Shown: positions 42,985-56,175, counted from the stretch's first letter. The stretch is 64,000 bases of DNA from Diplonema papillatum (GCA_030068145.1 JAPJBO010000233.1:205961-269960), one strand, 5' to 3'. The notes: a model not told the origin generated them from the letters alone. Numbers and translations: made by a program.

Positions 42985-43785
42985 CGGGGGGATGCGATAG
43001 GAGAAGCGAGGGGTCGTTCCTTTTTGAGATGCACACCGTCAGTCAGCGGCTCGCTGTCAGTTACTCGTTGACTTTAATTTTGACAGCAAGTGCTCGCACG
43101 CTCAGCCACGCAGGCAGCAGGGCTAAGCCACTCTACCAGAAAGAATTTCCCGAACCTGAGTGCCAGGGGGCTGCATACGACTTCATACCGGACGGTCCGC
43201 AAGTTCTGCCGTGTCAGACTGTATAACATCTCGAGACAGGAACTGTTATGTTTTCCGGTCTATCAGACCGGAAGCCAGACTCCGTGTATAACATCTCGAG
43301 ACAGGAAGTGTTATGTTTTCCGGTCTATCAGACCGCAAACCAGACTCCGTGTATAACATCTCGAGACCGGAAGTGTTCTGTTTTCCGGTCTATCAGACCG
43401 CAAACCAGACTCCGTGTATAACATCTCGAGACCGGAAGTGTTCTGTTTTCCGGTCTATCAGACCGCAAACCAGACACCGTGTATAACATCTCGAGACAGG
43501 AAGTGTTATGTTTTCCGGTCTATCAGACCGCAACCCACACAAATAACATCTCGAGACAGGAAGTGTTATGTTTTCCGGTCTATCAGACCGCAAACCAGTC
43601 CAGCTACTGTCCCGGACCACAGTCGACGTTTTCAGAGCGAAGCCCGGACACGCAGTGCACTCCAATCATAATGCAGAGTGCGACGGTACATGTCTTGCAA
43701 TTCAAGTGGTCGTGGAAATTGGGCAGAGAACATAATCACGCCTCTGTCGAGATCGTGCCTTGGCGTTGAGGGACTCCGCCCTTCG
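42985..43785. repeat. Dispersed repeat copy containing a 65-bp minisatellite
   Basis: Flanks 42985-43218 and 43605-43785 align with 38175-38620. The intervening 380 bases are a tandem array absent from the other copy. It lies directly downstream of a LINE C 3' end. Confidence 0.8.
43220..43599. repeat. 65-bp minisatellite, six copies
   Basis: Units start at 43220, 43285, 43350, 43415 and 43480, followed by a shortened sixth. Each begins TGTATAACATCTCGAGAC and contains a hairpin (CGGTCT..AGACCG) in the middle. Copies differ by only a few substitutions. There are no variable spacers, so it is not a CRISPR array. Confidence 0.95.
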
Positions 43786-44239
43786 TTTTGAAACGCCGGC
43801 TGGCGCAAAGAGACCCGGAGAAAAGGTGGTGGCTTTGGGACTGCATACCTTTCTCAGCATCGGGAACGTCCATCATCCCCCACTTGCTGATCTGGTCGCG
43901 TTTCTGGGCCTTACGTTTGCGTCGCGCACGCTCGCCTGCTCGAATCCGAGCTACTGCTCGAAGACGAGTACTTCCGCCGTCTCCGGCGGTCTGCGTCTTT
44001 CCCCATCTTGGTATCTCCCCACCCTTCACAACCCCCCCTTTCCGCTGTGCTTCGGGAGTTGACGTCCGCAGCTCGAGACCCACCAGCATCAATGACAGAA
44101 GCCCGGACGTCCTGACTTCACGGAGTGAGAGTTTTCTGCGAGAAAAGAAAAGAGCGCGGCCGGAACGAACCTCTCCGGCTTCGTCCCCCCGAACAGCGAT
44201 AACGACACAATATTCTGTTTGCGCTGCACATTCCCGTTT

Positions 44240-44482
44240 GTTACGATCCACGCCACGGACACATCAGGCGGACTGTGGTGTTACAATCGGACACATCAGG
44301 CGGACATGTGGTGATACGATCCACGGACACATCAGGCGGACCGATCCACAGACACATCAGGCGGACGTGTGGTGTTACGATCCACAGACACATCAGGCGG
44401 ACGTGTGGTGTTACGATCCACGGACACATCAGGCGGACGTATGGCGTTACGATCCACGCCACGGCACACATCAGGCGGACGT
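44240..44482. repeat. Minisatellite, about 36-bp unit, seven partial or full copies
   Basis: Units of the form GGACACATCAGGCGGACGTG + TGGTGTTACGATCCAC, some shortened. No spacers. Frames across it on both strands are repeat-driven. The stretch 43790-44240 and 44490-46340 shows no gene I can support. Confidence 0.9.
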
Positions 44483-46340
44483 GGGGAAATGATTTTCCTC
44501 AGGTAGCTCGACGAAAGGGCCCTTCCCGTCCCCACGTGATCGTCGACAAGAGACGCGAAGAATCTCAGTCAGGCTCATTCGGTTTGCTCCCTTGTTGCGA
44601 CAGAACGGAGAGCATTGGATGGCAACGACAAAAGAAAGGGTCACAAACGCATGCCAAATGTTTAGGCAGAGCACTGCCTCTCATCAGGGGGGGCGATGAA
44701 GAGCAGTCCCGACTCTGGATGGCAGCACCAGTTGCATGGACATGAGTTTTTTTGTGCGGTTGGCCTTTGTTGGTTAGCTCACTTTTTTGAATGTATGCAG
44801 GTGGTTCTTGGCCGTAACGGTCCCACAACTGAGGTTTTACGGACTGGTGTGTCCAATTGCTTATTCGTTTGGTTGAATGAGAAGACGCTGTAGCTTATTA
44901 ATGGGCGAATACTGGAAGACGACGAGAAAGATGGAAACGCGTGCCCGACACCGGCTCGGAAATGATCGCTACACGACGTTCTCAATCTGTACGTAATGTT
45001 GACAAACTTGACCGACTAAATTGCGCTGCCAAAACATCGAGGCGTCATGTGGTCAAGCCCGCCACCACGCAGCCGAGCTGACAGGGTGTGGCATCACAAA
45101 CAGGTTTGTGCTGCAGTAAACCGCGGGGCACCTGGTTCCACTCCCTTCTAACTCTAACCTGGCCGCGCATAGCCAAAACATGATGTGCTTCCTGATAGGG
45201 TGTGTAGCACTGTGAGTCCTTCGAGTGACATGCATTCGAATGGCACTCAGTGAGTCACCAACCGGTCTCTTGGCACACCACCCGTGGAAATAGCTGCACC
45301 TTTGCGCCTTGTTTCCGCCAGTTTGTTAAGCGAACACGCCGGGTGTCGCTTGCCATCGTCAGGCGTAAACCCCACCCGGAGGCGCCGACAGAAAGTAGCA
45401 AAAGGGCGTGTTCTCTTGGGTGAAGAACCAAGGCGGAGGGCTCGGAGACCTCAAGATCAATGCAGGTTTCGCGTCGTGCAAGAGCGCACGTGACACCGCG
45501 CTCGCAAGTCTGCGTCGCGAAACCGATCCGGTTTACACGAACTGCGCCTGCGTTTGCTTACGTTCTTCGCGCCCGGCGCAAGACACAGCGCTTCCTTCAT
45601 GTAGCAACAAGCGGCATTTCGCATCTTCGGTTGCTAAGAGCCTGTTTTGGCGGGGGTGGTGGGTGTGCATTTATTTCCAAAGGCGGAGGTCCTTTCCGTC
45701 CCGCGCAGGTGATATGATACCACTGGGACAAAGGCTGGCTGCTTCAAAGCCTGCCTGCATTGGAACACGATCTAGAAAAGAGCCATGGACAACGTCGCCC
45801 GGTCGCGCTGCAGGAGTCGAGTTCTGAGGACAGCGACTATGCCGAATAAAGCTGGTAAGCGTGATGCAGCTGTCTCCACATCGCCAGTAGACCGATTCCA
45901 TCGCAGACTTGAGAATATCCGTGAGGAATCGAAGAGCAACGCTCGAAAACTAGAGGTATTAGTTTACACTGCAGGTTTAGACCGAAAGTCTGAATCTGCA
46001 AACCGGGGGCGTCGGCGGAGGAGGAGTAGTAGTAGTTTGGACTTGATAGGCAGCAACAATCTGTGACGATAGACTTTGCACGCGCTGTGGTGTGCAGCAG
46101 TCGCTTCTTGCCGCGCGTACTGTTTGTCTCCAGTGCGCGCTTCACGTCCAATGTGCAGTTTGACGACGAGCTCGAGGAATCACCCTATGATAGTAGTATC
46201 TGTGTCGTCCTGGTCCGGAACAAGTCAGGGAGAAGAACGGAGCAATCTTTACAAACAAACGAGTGACTTAAGGTGGCCGCTTGAGCGGCGTCAATCCAGT
46301 GGCACGTCGGCAGGATTTGCACTTCGGGATGGGGCTGCCA

Positions 46341-49300
46341 TCACAATGCACAGCAATGCACAGCAATGCACAGCAATGCACAGCAATGCACAGCAATGCA
46401 CAGCAATGCACAGCAACGCACAGCAACGCACAGCAACGCACAGCAACGCACAGCAACGCACAGCAACGCACAGCAACGCACAGCAACGCACAGCAACGCA
46501 CAGCAACGCACAGCAACGCACAGCAATGCACAGCAATGCACAGCAATGCACAGCAATGCACAGCAATGCACAGCAATGCACAGCAATGCACAGCAATGCA
46601 CAGCAATGCACAGCAATGCACAGCAATGCACAGCAATGCACAGCAATGCACAGCAATGCACAGCAATGCACAGCAATGCACAGCAATGCACAGCAATGCA
46701 CAGCAATGCACAGCAATGCACAGCAATGCACAGCAATGCACAGCAATGCACAGCAATGCACAGCAATGCACAGCAATGCACAGCAATGCACAGCAATGCA
46801 CAGCAATGCACAGCAATGCACAGCAATGCACAGCAATGCACAGCAATGCACAGCAATGCACAGCAATGCACAGCAATGCACAGCAATGCACAGCAATGCA
46901 CAGCAATGCACAGCAATGCACAGCAATGCACAGCAATGCACAGCAATGCACAGCAATGCACAGCAATGCACAGCAATGCACAGCAATGCACAGCAATGCA
47001 CAGCAATGCACAGCAATGCACAGCAATGCACAGCAATGCACAGCAATGCACAGCAATGCACAGCAATGCACAGCAATGCACAGCAATGCACAGCAATGCA
47101 CAGCAATGCACAGCAATGCACAGCAATGCACAGCAATGCACAGCAATGCACAGCAATGCACAGCAATGCACAGCAATGCACAGCAATGCACAGCAATGCA
47201 CAGCAATGCACAGCAATGCACAGCAATGCACAGCAATGCACAGCAATGCACAGCAATGCACAGCAATGCACAGCAATGCACAGCAATGCACAGCAATGCA
47301 CAGCAATGCACAGCAATGCACAGCAATGCACAGCAATGCACAGCAATGCACAGCAATGCACAGCAATGCACAGCAATGCACAGCAATGCACAGCAATGCA
47401 CAGCAATGCACAGCAATGCACAGCAATGCACAGCAATGCACAGCAATGCACAGCAATGCACAGCAATGCACAGCAATGCACAGCAATGCACAGCAATGCA
47501 CAGCAATGCACAGCAATGCACAGCAATGCACAGCAATGCACAGCAATGCACAGCAATGCACAGCAATGCACAGCAATGCACAGCAATGCACAGCAATGCA
47601 CAGCAATGCACAGCAATGCACAGCAATGCACAGCAATGCACAGCAATGCACAGCAATGCACAGCAATGCACAGCAATGCACAGCAATGCACAGCAATGCA
47701 CAGCAATGCACAGCAATGCACAGCAATGCACAGCAATGCACAGCAATGCACAGCAATGCACAGCAATGCACAGCAATGCACAGCAATGCACAGCAATGCA
47801 CAGCAATGCACAGCAATGCACAGCAATGCACAGCAATGCACAGCAATGCACAGCAATGCACAGCAATGCACAGCAATGCACAGCAATGCACAGCAATGCA
47901 CAGCAATGCACAGCAATGCACAGCAATGCACAGCAATGCACAGCAATGCACAGCAATGCACAGCAATGCACAGCAATGCACAGCAATGCACAGCAATGCA
48001 CAGCAATGCACAGCAATGCACAGCAATGCACAGCAATGCACAGCAATGCACAGCAATGCACAGCAATGCACAGCAATGCACAGCAATGCACAGCAATGCA
48101 CAGCAATGCACAGCAATGCACAGCAATGCACAGCAATGCACAGCAATGCACAGCAATGCACAGCAATGCACAGCAATGCACAGCAATGCACAGCAATGCA
48201 CAGCAATGCACAGCAATGCACAGCAATGCACAGCAATGCACAGCAATGCACAGCAATGCACAGCAATGCACAGCAATGCACAGCAATGCACAGCAATGCA
48301 CAGCAATGCACAGCAATGCACAGCAATGCACAGCAATGCACAGCAATGCACAGCAATGCACAGCAATGCACAGCAACGCACAGCAATGCACAGCAATGCA
48401 CAGCAATGCACAGCAATGCACAGCAATGCACAGCAATGCACAGCAATGCACAGCAATGCACAGCAATGCACAGCAATGCACAGCAATGCACAGCAATGCA
48501 CAGCAATGCACAGCAATGCACAGCAATGCACAGCAATGCACAGCAATGCACAGCAATGCACAGCAATGCACAGCAATGCACAGCAATGCACAGCAATGCA
48601 CAGCAATGCACAGCAATGCACAGCAATGCACAGCAATGCACAGCAATGCACAGCAATGCACAGCAATGCACAGCAATGCACAGCAATGCACAGCAATGCA
48701 CAGCAATGCACAGCAATGCACAGCAATGCACAGCAATGCACAGCAATGCACAGCAATGCACAGCAATGCACAGCAATGCACAGCAATGCACAGCAATGCA
48801 CAGCAATGCACAGCAATGCACAGCAATGCACAGCAATGCACAGCAATGCACAGCAATGCACAGCAATGCACAGCAATGCACAGCAATGCACAGCAATGCA
48901 CAGCAATGCACAGCAATGCACAGCAATGCACAGCAATGCACAGCAATGCACAGCAATGCACAGCAATGCACAGCAATGCACAGCAATGCACAGCAATGCA
49001 CAGCAATGCACAGCAATGCACAGCAATGCACAGCAATGCACAGCAATGCACAGCAATGCACAGCAATGCACAGCAATGCACAGCAATGCACAGCAATGCA
49101 CAGCAATGCACAGCAATGCACAGCAATGCACAGCAATGCACAGCAATGCACAGCAATGCACAGCAATGCACAGCAATGCACAGCAATGCACAGCAATGCA
49201 CAGCAATGCACAGCAATGCACAGCAATGCACAGCAATGCACAGCAATGCACAGCAATGCACAGCAATGCACAGCAATGCACAGCAATGCACAGCAATGCA

Positions 49301-52300
49301 CAGCAATGCACAGCAATGCACAGCAATGCACAGCAATGCACAGCAATGCACAGCAATGCACAGCAATGCACAGCAATGCACAGCAATGCACAGCAATGCA
49401 CAGCAATGCACAGCAATGCACAGCAATGCACAGCAATGCACAGCAATGCACAGCAATGCACAGCAATGCACAGCAATGCACAGCAATGCACAGCAATGCA
49501 CAGCAATGCACAGCAATGCACAGCAATGCACAGCAATGCACAGCAATGCACAGCAATGCACAGCAATGCACAGCAATGCACAGCAATGCACAGCAATGCA
49601 CAGCAATGCACAGCAATGCACAGCAATGCACAGCAATGCACAGCAATGCACAGCAATGCACAGCAATGCACAGCAATGCACAGCAATGCACAGCAATGCA
49701 CAGCAATGCACAGCAATGCACAGCAATGCACAGCAATGCACAGCAATGCACAGCAATGCACAGCAATGCACAGCAATGCACAGCAATGCACAGCAATGCA
49801 CAGCAATGCACAGCAATGCACAGCAATGCACAGCAATGCACAGCAATGCACAGCAATGCACAGCAATGCACAGCAATGCACAGCAATGCACAGCAATGCA
49901 CAGCAATGCACAGCAATGCACAGCAATGCACAGCAATGCACAGCAATGCACAGCAATGCACAGCAATGCACAGCAATGCACAGCAATGCACAGCAATGCA
50001 CAGCAATGCACAGCAATGCACAGCAATGCACAGCAATGCACAGCAATGCACAGCAATGCACAGCAATGCACAGCAATGCACAGCAATGCACAGCAATGCA
50101 CAGCAATGCACAGCAATGCACAGCAATGCACAGCAATGCACAGCAATGCACAGCAATGCACAGCAATGCACAGCAATGCACAGCAATGCACAGCAATGCA
50201 CAGCAATGCACAGCAATGCACAGCAATGCACAGCAATGCACAGCAATGCACAGCAATGCACAGCAATGCACAGCAATGCACAGCAATGCACAGCAATGCA
50301 CAGCAATGCACAGCAATGCACAGCAATGCACAGCAATGCACAGCAATGCACAGCAATGCACAGCAATGCACAGCAATGCACAGCAATGCACAGCAATGCA
50401 CAGCAATGCACAGCAATGCACAGCAATGCACAGCAATGCACAGCAATGCACAGCAATGCACAGCAATGCACAGCAATGCACAGCAATGCACAGCAATGCA
50501 CAGCAATGCACAGCAATGCACAGCAATGCACAGCAATGCACAGCAATGCACAGCAATGCACAGCAATGCACAGCAATGCACAGCAATGCACAGCAATGCA
50601 CAGCAATGCACAGCAATGCACAGCAATGCACAGCAATGCACAGCAATGCACAGCAATGCACAGCAATGCACAGCAATGCACAGCAATGCACAGCAATGCA
50701 CAGCAATGCACAGCAATGCACAGCAATGCACAGCAATGCACAGCAATGCACAGCAATGCACAGCAATGCACAGCAATGCACAGCAATGCACAGCAATGCA
50801 CAGCAATGCACAGCAATGCACAGCAATGCACAGCAATGCACAGCAATGCACAGCAATGCACAGCAATGCACAGCAATGCACAGCAATGCACAGCAACGCA
50901 CAGCAATGCACAGCAATGCACAGCAATGCACAGCAATGCACAGCAATGCACAGCAATGCACAGCAATGCACAGCAATGCACAGCAATGCACAGCAATGCA
51001 CAGCAATGCACAGCAATGCACAGCAATGCACAGCAATGCACAGCAATGCACAGCAATGCACAGCAATGCACAGCAATGCACAGCAATGCACAGCAATGCA
51101 CAGCAATGCACAGCAATGCACAGCAATGCACAGCAATGCACAGCAATGCACAGCAATGCACAGCAATGCACAGCAATGCACAGCAATGCACAGCAATGCA
51201 CAGCAATGCACAGCAATGCACAGCAATGCACAGCAATGCACAGCAATGCACAGCAATGCACAGCAATGCACAGCAATGCACAGCAATGCACAGCAATGCA
51301 CAGCAATGCACAGCAATGCACAGCAATGCACAGCAATGCACAGCAATGCACAGCAATGCACAGCAATGCACAGCAATGCACAGCAATGCACAGCAATGCA
51401 CAGCAATGCACAGCAATGCACAGCAATGCACAGCAATGCACAGCAATGCACAGCAATGCACAGCAATGCACAGCAATGCACAGCAATGCACAGCAATGCA
51501 CAGCAATGCACAGCAATGCACAGCAATGCACAGCAATGCACAGCAATGCACAGCAATGCACAGCAATGCACAGCAATGCACAGCAATGCACAGCAATGCA
51601 CAGCAATGCACAGCAATGCACAGCAATGCACAGCAATGCACAGCAATGCACAGCAATGCACAGCAATGCACAGCAATGCACAGCAATGCACAGCAATGCA
51701 CAGCAATGCACAGCAATGCACAGCAATGCACAGCAATGCACAGCAATGCACAGCAATGCACAGCAATGCACAGCAATGCACAGCAATGCACAGCAATGCA
51801 CAGCAATGCACAGCAATGCACAGCAATGCACAGCAATGCACAGCAATGCACAGCAATGCACAGCAATGCACAGCAATGCACAGCAATGCACAGCAATGCA
51901 CAGCAATGCACAGCAATGCACAGCAATGCACAGCAATGCACAGCAATGCACAGCAATGCACAGCAATGCACAGCAATGCACAGCAATGCACAGCAATGCA
52001 CAGCAATGCACAGCAATGCACAGCAATGCACAGCAATGCACAGCAATGCACAGCAATGCACAGCAATGCACAGCAATGCACAGCAATGCACAGCAATGCA
52101 CAGCAATGCACAGCAATGCACAGCAATGCACAGCAATGCACAGCAATGCACAGCAATGCACAGCAATGCACAGCAATGCACAGCAATGCACAGCAATGCA
52201 CAGCAACGCACAGCAACGCACAGCAACGCACAGCAACGCACAGCAACGCACAGCAACGCACAGCAACGCACAGCAACGCACAGCAACGCACAGCAACGCA

Positions 52301-52350
52301 CAGCAACGCACAGCAACGCACAGCAACGCACAGCAACGCACAGCAATGAA
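46341..52350. repeat. 6-kb satellite, about 599 copies of a 10-bp unit
   Basis: The unit CAGCAATGCA is repeated without indels from 46351 to 52340. A CAGCAACGCA variant forms a block of 11 at 46411-46520, a block of 14 at 52201-52340, and two singletons at 48371 and 50891. Because 10 bases is not a multiple of three and the unit lacks stops on either strand, all six frames stay open for about 2,000 codons. The very long ORFs are artefacts. Confidence 0.98.
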
Positions 52351-52946
52351 TAGCAGCGAAGCGGAGCCACTTTCTCTGCAACTCCACTTCGATCCTCGGG
52401 AACTGATCGGCAAAGAGGTTATTATTGCTACAGCGCGTCTCGCGAACCGAACAAGGCAAGCATAAGCTCCCGTGATCTGAGGAGGCAGGGAAGTTCGATC
52501 CAGGTTTCGGCCTGACAGAAAGACGGGAACCACGAGCGTTTTGAACGTCGGCGGGGGAAGAATAAAAGAAATCGCCGGAAAAACGCAAAACACAGCGTTT
52601 TCAGGAAAGATAGGTGGGGGGTGGCTTTCACAACGGTGCGCGAAGGTGTCGGGGCTGGAGGGCAGACCCGGATGTTAAAAGCCGCCATTGACCCTGAAGC
52701 ACCAGGTTGCTCGGCTTTTATTGATGATCCAACGCGCAAGGCTGTGAACATGCCGAAGCGGGCCGTGCCCGCGCGAACGTGCTTGGGCACATTTTCGCTT
52801 ATCTTTTTGCACCGAGGTTACGTACTTGGACAAAGTTGCGGAGGGTGTTCCGCCCCAATCCACCGAAACAACAATTGACCAAGGCGCCCCAGAACCACCC
52901 ACCATTAACGGTCAAGATCTGCAAACCCCAGGAATCTCTGAACTAA

Positions 52947-53118
52947 TAAAGGGGGGGGGGGGGGGGGTCGAATAATAACACCTGTGTTATTCTTCGATTT
53001 GTCGAATACTAAAAAGGTTCCGGGTAGCCGAACAGTAGCAGGATCGAATAGTGTGGTCGTGTTTTTAGACAACGAGGCGTGTGTCAAATAACTGTTATTA
53101 TTCGACCCCCCCCCTTTA
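52947..53118. mobile_element. Foldback element with G-run/C-run terminal inverted repeats
   Basis: The left end TAAA-G(17)-TCGAATAATAACA and the right end TGTTATTATTCGA-C(9)-TTTA are inverse copies around about 130 bases. A half copy lies at 9000-9081. No coding capacity. It sits just beyond the last visible exon of the seven-helix/ankyrin gene. Confidence 0.75.
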
Positions 53119-53155
53119 CTCTGGGTAGTTTCTGAAATAAAATCTGGGCGCACAC

Positions 53156-53371
53156 CTCGAACACGTGTGTCAATCCGCGTTTTTTGGCATATTGAGCGGG
53201 TGTCTGTCCTAGACACGGCGAAGCCCACGCAGCACCATCGAACTTGTCAAGTGGGGTTGCTTTTGGGTTGTCGAAGATGTCACGTTTGGCGCCGTGTTGC
53301 AACATCATGATGACACTGTCCGCGTGTCCCTCAAGCACGGCATAGTGCAACGGTGTTCTGCCGAGATAGTC
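53156..53371 (-). CDS. 7TM-ankyrin protein, exon 3
   Basis: 72 codons in phase 0. Acceptor ACTACCTTACAG precedes 53371; donor GAG|GTGTGC follows 53156 (without splicing the frame reaches a stop at 53084). It encodes two ankyrin-type units: GRTPLHYAVLEGHADSVIMM followed by a GAKRDIFDN turn, and GQTPAQYAKKRG. It joins in frame to exon 2 (54064-54300). It continues the cytosolic ankyrin domain of the receptor-like protein encoded by exon 1. Confidence 0.75.
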
Positions 53372-54063
53372 CTGTAAGGTAGTTCAGTTTTCTGCGCCCA
53401 AGCGGACCAGGAGCATTGCACGTATCGACAGCCATCTTCACACAGTAGAGGTGCGAAAACTACGAAAACGCTCGCCGAGAACGCCCCACTGCTCACAGGT
53501 CAGCTTGGCAACATTCTGGAGCTCCAGTAAGGTGAAACACCACCAGAGCCTCCTCCTGGATGGCTCCTCACTTTTCTGCGCCTTGCAGTCAAGTCACCGA
53601 ATGTCCTACCAGCAGGCACACACACACTCTGAAGCTGGCAACCTCTCAGACACACGATCCCATGGACCATGGCCTGTGGAACTTAACCGCAAAAGTCGGC
53701 AGCCTACGGCTAAGTTCCAATGATGACCTTGTACTCATAGAAGTTGCCAATAAGCCGTTCCAGCGACTTACAAGCCTGGCAAATACAGGCCTCCACAAAT
53801 TTTTCCCTATACGAATGTTAGAAAACCCCGAAGACCCCGACCAGGAAAACTCCCCAGAACCCCTGGGACCCCCAGAACCCCCATTCACCCCTGGTCCTGA
53901 ATCTCACCTTTGTGTTGCCGACAATCAACCGCACTCTGGTGTCTTTCGACGTTCTTGCTATCCTGGTGCTTTTTTTCAATTTCCCAAACCAGCAAATGTA
54001 GTGAAGCTATTCCCCTAGCTGTGTATGTATGCTGTGCAGCAACGAAAGATGGGAGCAACAAAC

Positions 54064-54300
54064 CTGTTTGCTGAGCATCTCTTTCAGCGGTATTGGCTTT
54101 TCGCACAACAGACTCTTGCCAGTGATTGACGTGCTCTGGTCTGAGGATAACGAGGGACCCAGACTGTCGGTCTCATCGGTCTGCCGGTAGCTGCCGTTGC
54201 TGTTGATGTAGCTTTGCGACAACGATGTGCACTCGACGTGGTCCGAATGGTACGCGTTTCCGGTCGGAAGCAAAACGCTCTTCACAAGCATGGCCATGCA
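54064..54300 (-). CDS. 7TM-ankyrin protein, exon 2
   Basis: 79 codons in phase 0 between acceptor CCCTCGCAG (before 54300) and donor CAG|GTTTGT (after 54064). It completes the ankyrin repeat begun in exon 1 (HHPE joined to CMAMLVKSVLL), then gives a Ser/Thr-rich linker (about residues 20-60). The intron to exon 1 is 174 bases. The larger intron to exon 3 (53372-54063) shows nothing else. The exact ankyrin fit across both junctions is the main support. Confidence 0.7.
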
Positions 54301-54474
54301 CTGCGAGGGTTACGAGGGGGTATTAGAGCATGATAAATCCGATACTGCCCCCAGTAAGTAATGCCGTTCTTGTGAAAACTTATGTGACGCTGCACGATTC
54401 TGGAGTATAGCTAACGAATGTGCCTGCACTGCGTTATACCATGACGAATACGAATACGACACATTTGCACACAC

Positions 54475-56175
54475 CTCGGGATGGTGGAACATTGCAGCGT
54501 AGTGGAAAGCGTTTCTCTTGTCGACATGGTTCGTGAAGAAGAGATTGATGTGGTCATGCGGCAGCAGTAAAAGGGATCGAAGCACATCTTCCTTTTGCAA
54601 AATAAGCGACAGGTGAAGCGGAGTCCAACCGTGGACGCAGGGTTGCCAGCGCATGCTGTCGTCTGGTGCTGCGTCAAGAAGCATGTGCACCAACTCTGTA
54701 GAGCCGAGTTCGATGGCCAGCGTAAGTCCTGATTTCTTGAAGTCCTTTTGCCACCCCCTCTGTTCGCAGTGGACGATATGGCCATCCCACGGGTCTCCGC
54801 AGCGTATAGGTGAGAACGGGCTAGTGGTGAACAAGCTTAGCAGGCAAGACACCGCGTCGACTTGGTAGTTCACGATGGCTTCTTGCAGCGCGCTTCGCAA
54901 AAAGTCTTCGGAGCGCGGGTGCGACTTGCCACTGCTGTACAGGATTCTAATCATTACAACGTTCCCCAATCCAGCGGCCACACTCAGTGGCGGTAGCCCT
55001 TCCGCCGACAGAGCGTTTGCGTCCGCCCCCATGTCTAGCAGCAGAATCAGGACGTCGACAAAGTTATTACGCACCGCGCGATGAACCGACGTTCCGCCGT
55101 CCCTGTCCCGGCTGTTGATGGCGGTTATATTCGTCTTGCGGAGGCACGCGGTCACGGACGCTACGTTGCCCGTGTCGATTTCTGACGCCAGCATCTCGAC
55201 TTCGAAACACACTTCCACCGAGCCGTTCGATCCGCTTGAATCTGAACGCTGACTGCTGTCCGCAGTGCCGAGTTTCCCGCTTTCAATGAGCGGTGCCCGC
55301 AAAGGTATGCTGAGCTTCATTCGATCGTTGAAGCGTTGCAAGTACTCCTTGTCCTGTCTGTACAGCGGTTTGCCCAGGGCGGCCCCGAAGCAACAAAGTG
55401 GCGCGAACAGCGTGGCTACTGTGTGCATGTTGTTGAAAATGCTAGGGCTGAGGTCGAATGTGTCATGGAGCCAAACCATCAGCAACAACGTCAAGGCGAC
55501 GACAAGAACTGCCACCACATCGCAGAGGCAAGAGGAAAGGCACGGGTGCCACGTCGAAGGATCGGACAGCTCCCTCGTAAACCACAGCACTGGAACCGCC
55601 GAGAGAGCGACGTAAGCGGACAAGACCCTCCAAAAAAATGCGTCTGCTCCACAGTACCCGTACGTCATCATGTCCCAGCCGTTCATGCACGGTAGCAACA
55701 TGAGCGAGATGAAGTGCGTGAACAGCACCACCCCTAGCCAGCGCGGCGCCATGGGACGCGTGTTGTTCACGAACAGACGAGACCAGCTGTATTGTTTGCA
55801 GATCAGGCTCCCAACAAATAGCAGATACCCGCCCGATCTCGCAGCTGCCATGAGCCAGCAGTAGACTGGCACGGCGGGGATGTCTGGTTGCAAAAAGAAC
55901 TGCCGCTCGACGAGTTGCGAAGCGAACATGACAGCCCCCCCGCACGCAGTCAAAATGCTGAACTCGGGAAGTCGAACGGACACAGGCAGCGACCGATGTC
56001 TTCGAAGCATGGCAACGCAGACGAGGGCCAACACGGCGTAAAGGACGCATCCCAGGACCGCCGCGCCGGAATTGAACACGGACTGCGCTCGCGAGACGGT
56101 AGGTGTACTGTGGATGCTGTTCGGAAAGAAAGCATCGTCCAGTGTAACACCCCACCAGGACGTGTGCACCCGCAT
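54475..56175 (-). CDS. 7TM-ankyrin protein, exon 1: class C GPCR-like receptor with ankyrin repeats
   Basis: 567 codons from the ATG at 56175 to donor GAG|GTGTGT at 54475; the frame stays open upstream but has no ATG, so an upstream exon is possible. A short N-terminus is followed by seven hydrophobic helices (about residues 37-57, 68-90, 103-128, 144-165, 180-203, 218-245, 255-280). Helix 1 ends MLRRHRSLPVSVRLPE and helix 3 carries a Cys start and LICKQYSWSRLF. This resembles the vRHRdtpvVk and lL.KtyRi..iF signatures of class C GPCRs. Ankyrin-like repeats follow: GGTSVHRAVRNNFVDVLI, GLPPLSVAAGLGN, GWTPLHLSLILQKEDV, NAFHYAAMF. A membrane receptor signalling through a cytosolic ankyrin tail is inferred. 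Confidence 0.75.

Noticed and set aside
43220-43599. CRISPR-like array
   Set aside because: The units are contiguous tandem copies without unique spacers, and the context is eukaryotic. The same applies to 32974-33260 and 44240-44482.
45785-46066. Possible small exon with a charged helical product
   Set aside because: The frame looks weakly coding, but there is no family match, no convincing pair of splice sites and only about 90 codons.
46076-52593. Six overlapping reading frames of about 2,000 codons on both strands
   Set aside because: They are a consequence of a stop-free 10-bp satellite read in all frames. There is no non-repetitive coding context or splice evidence.
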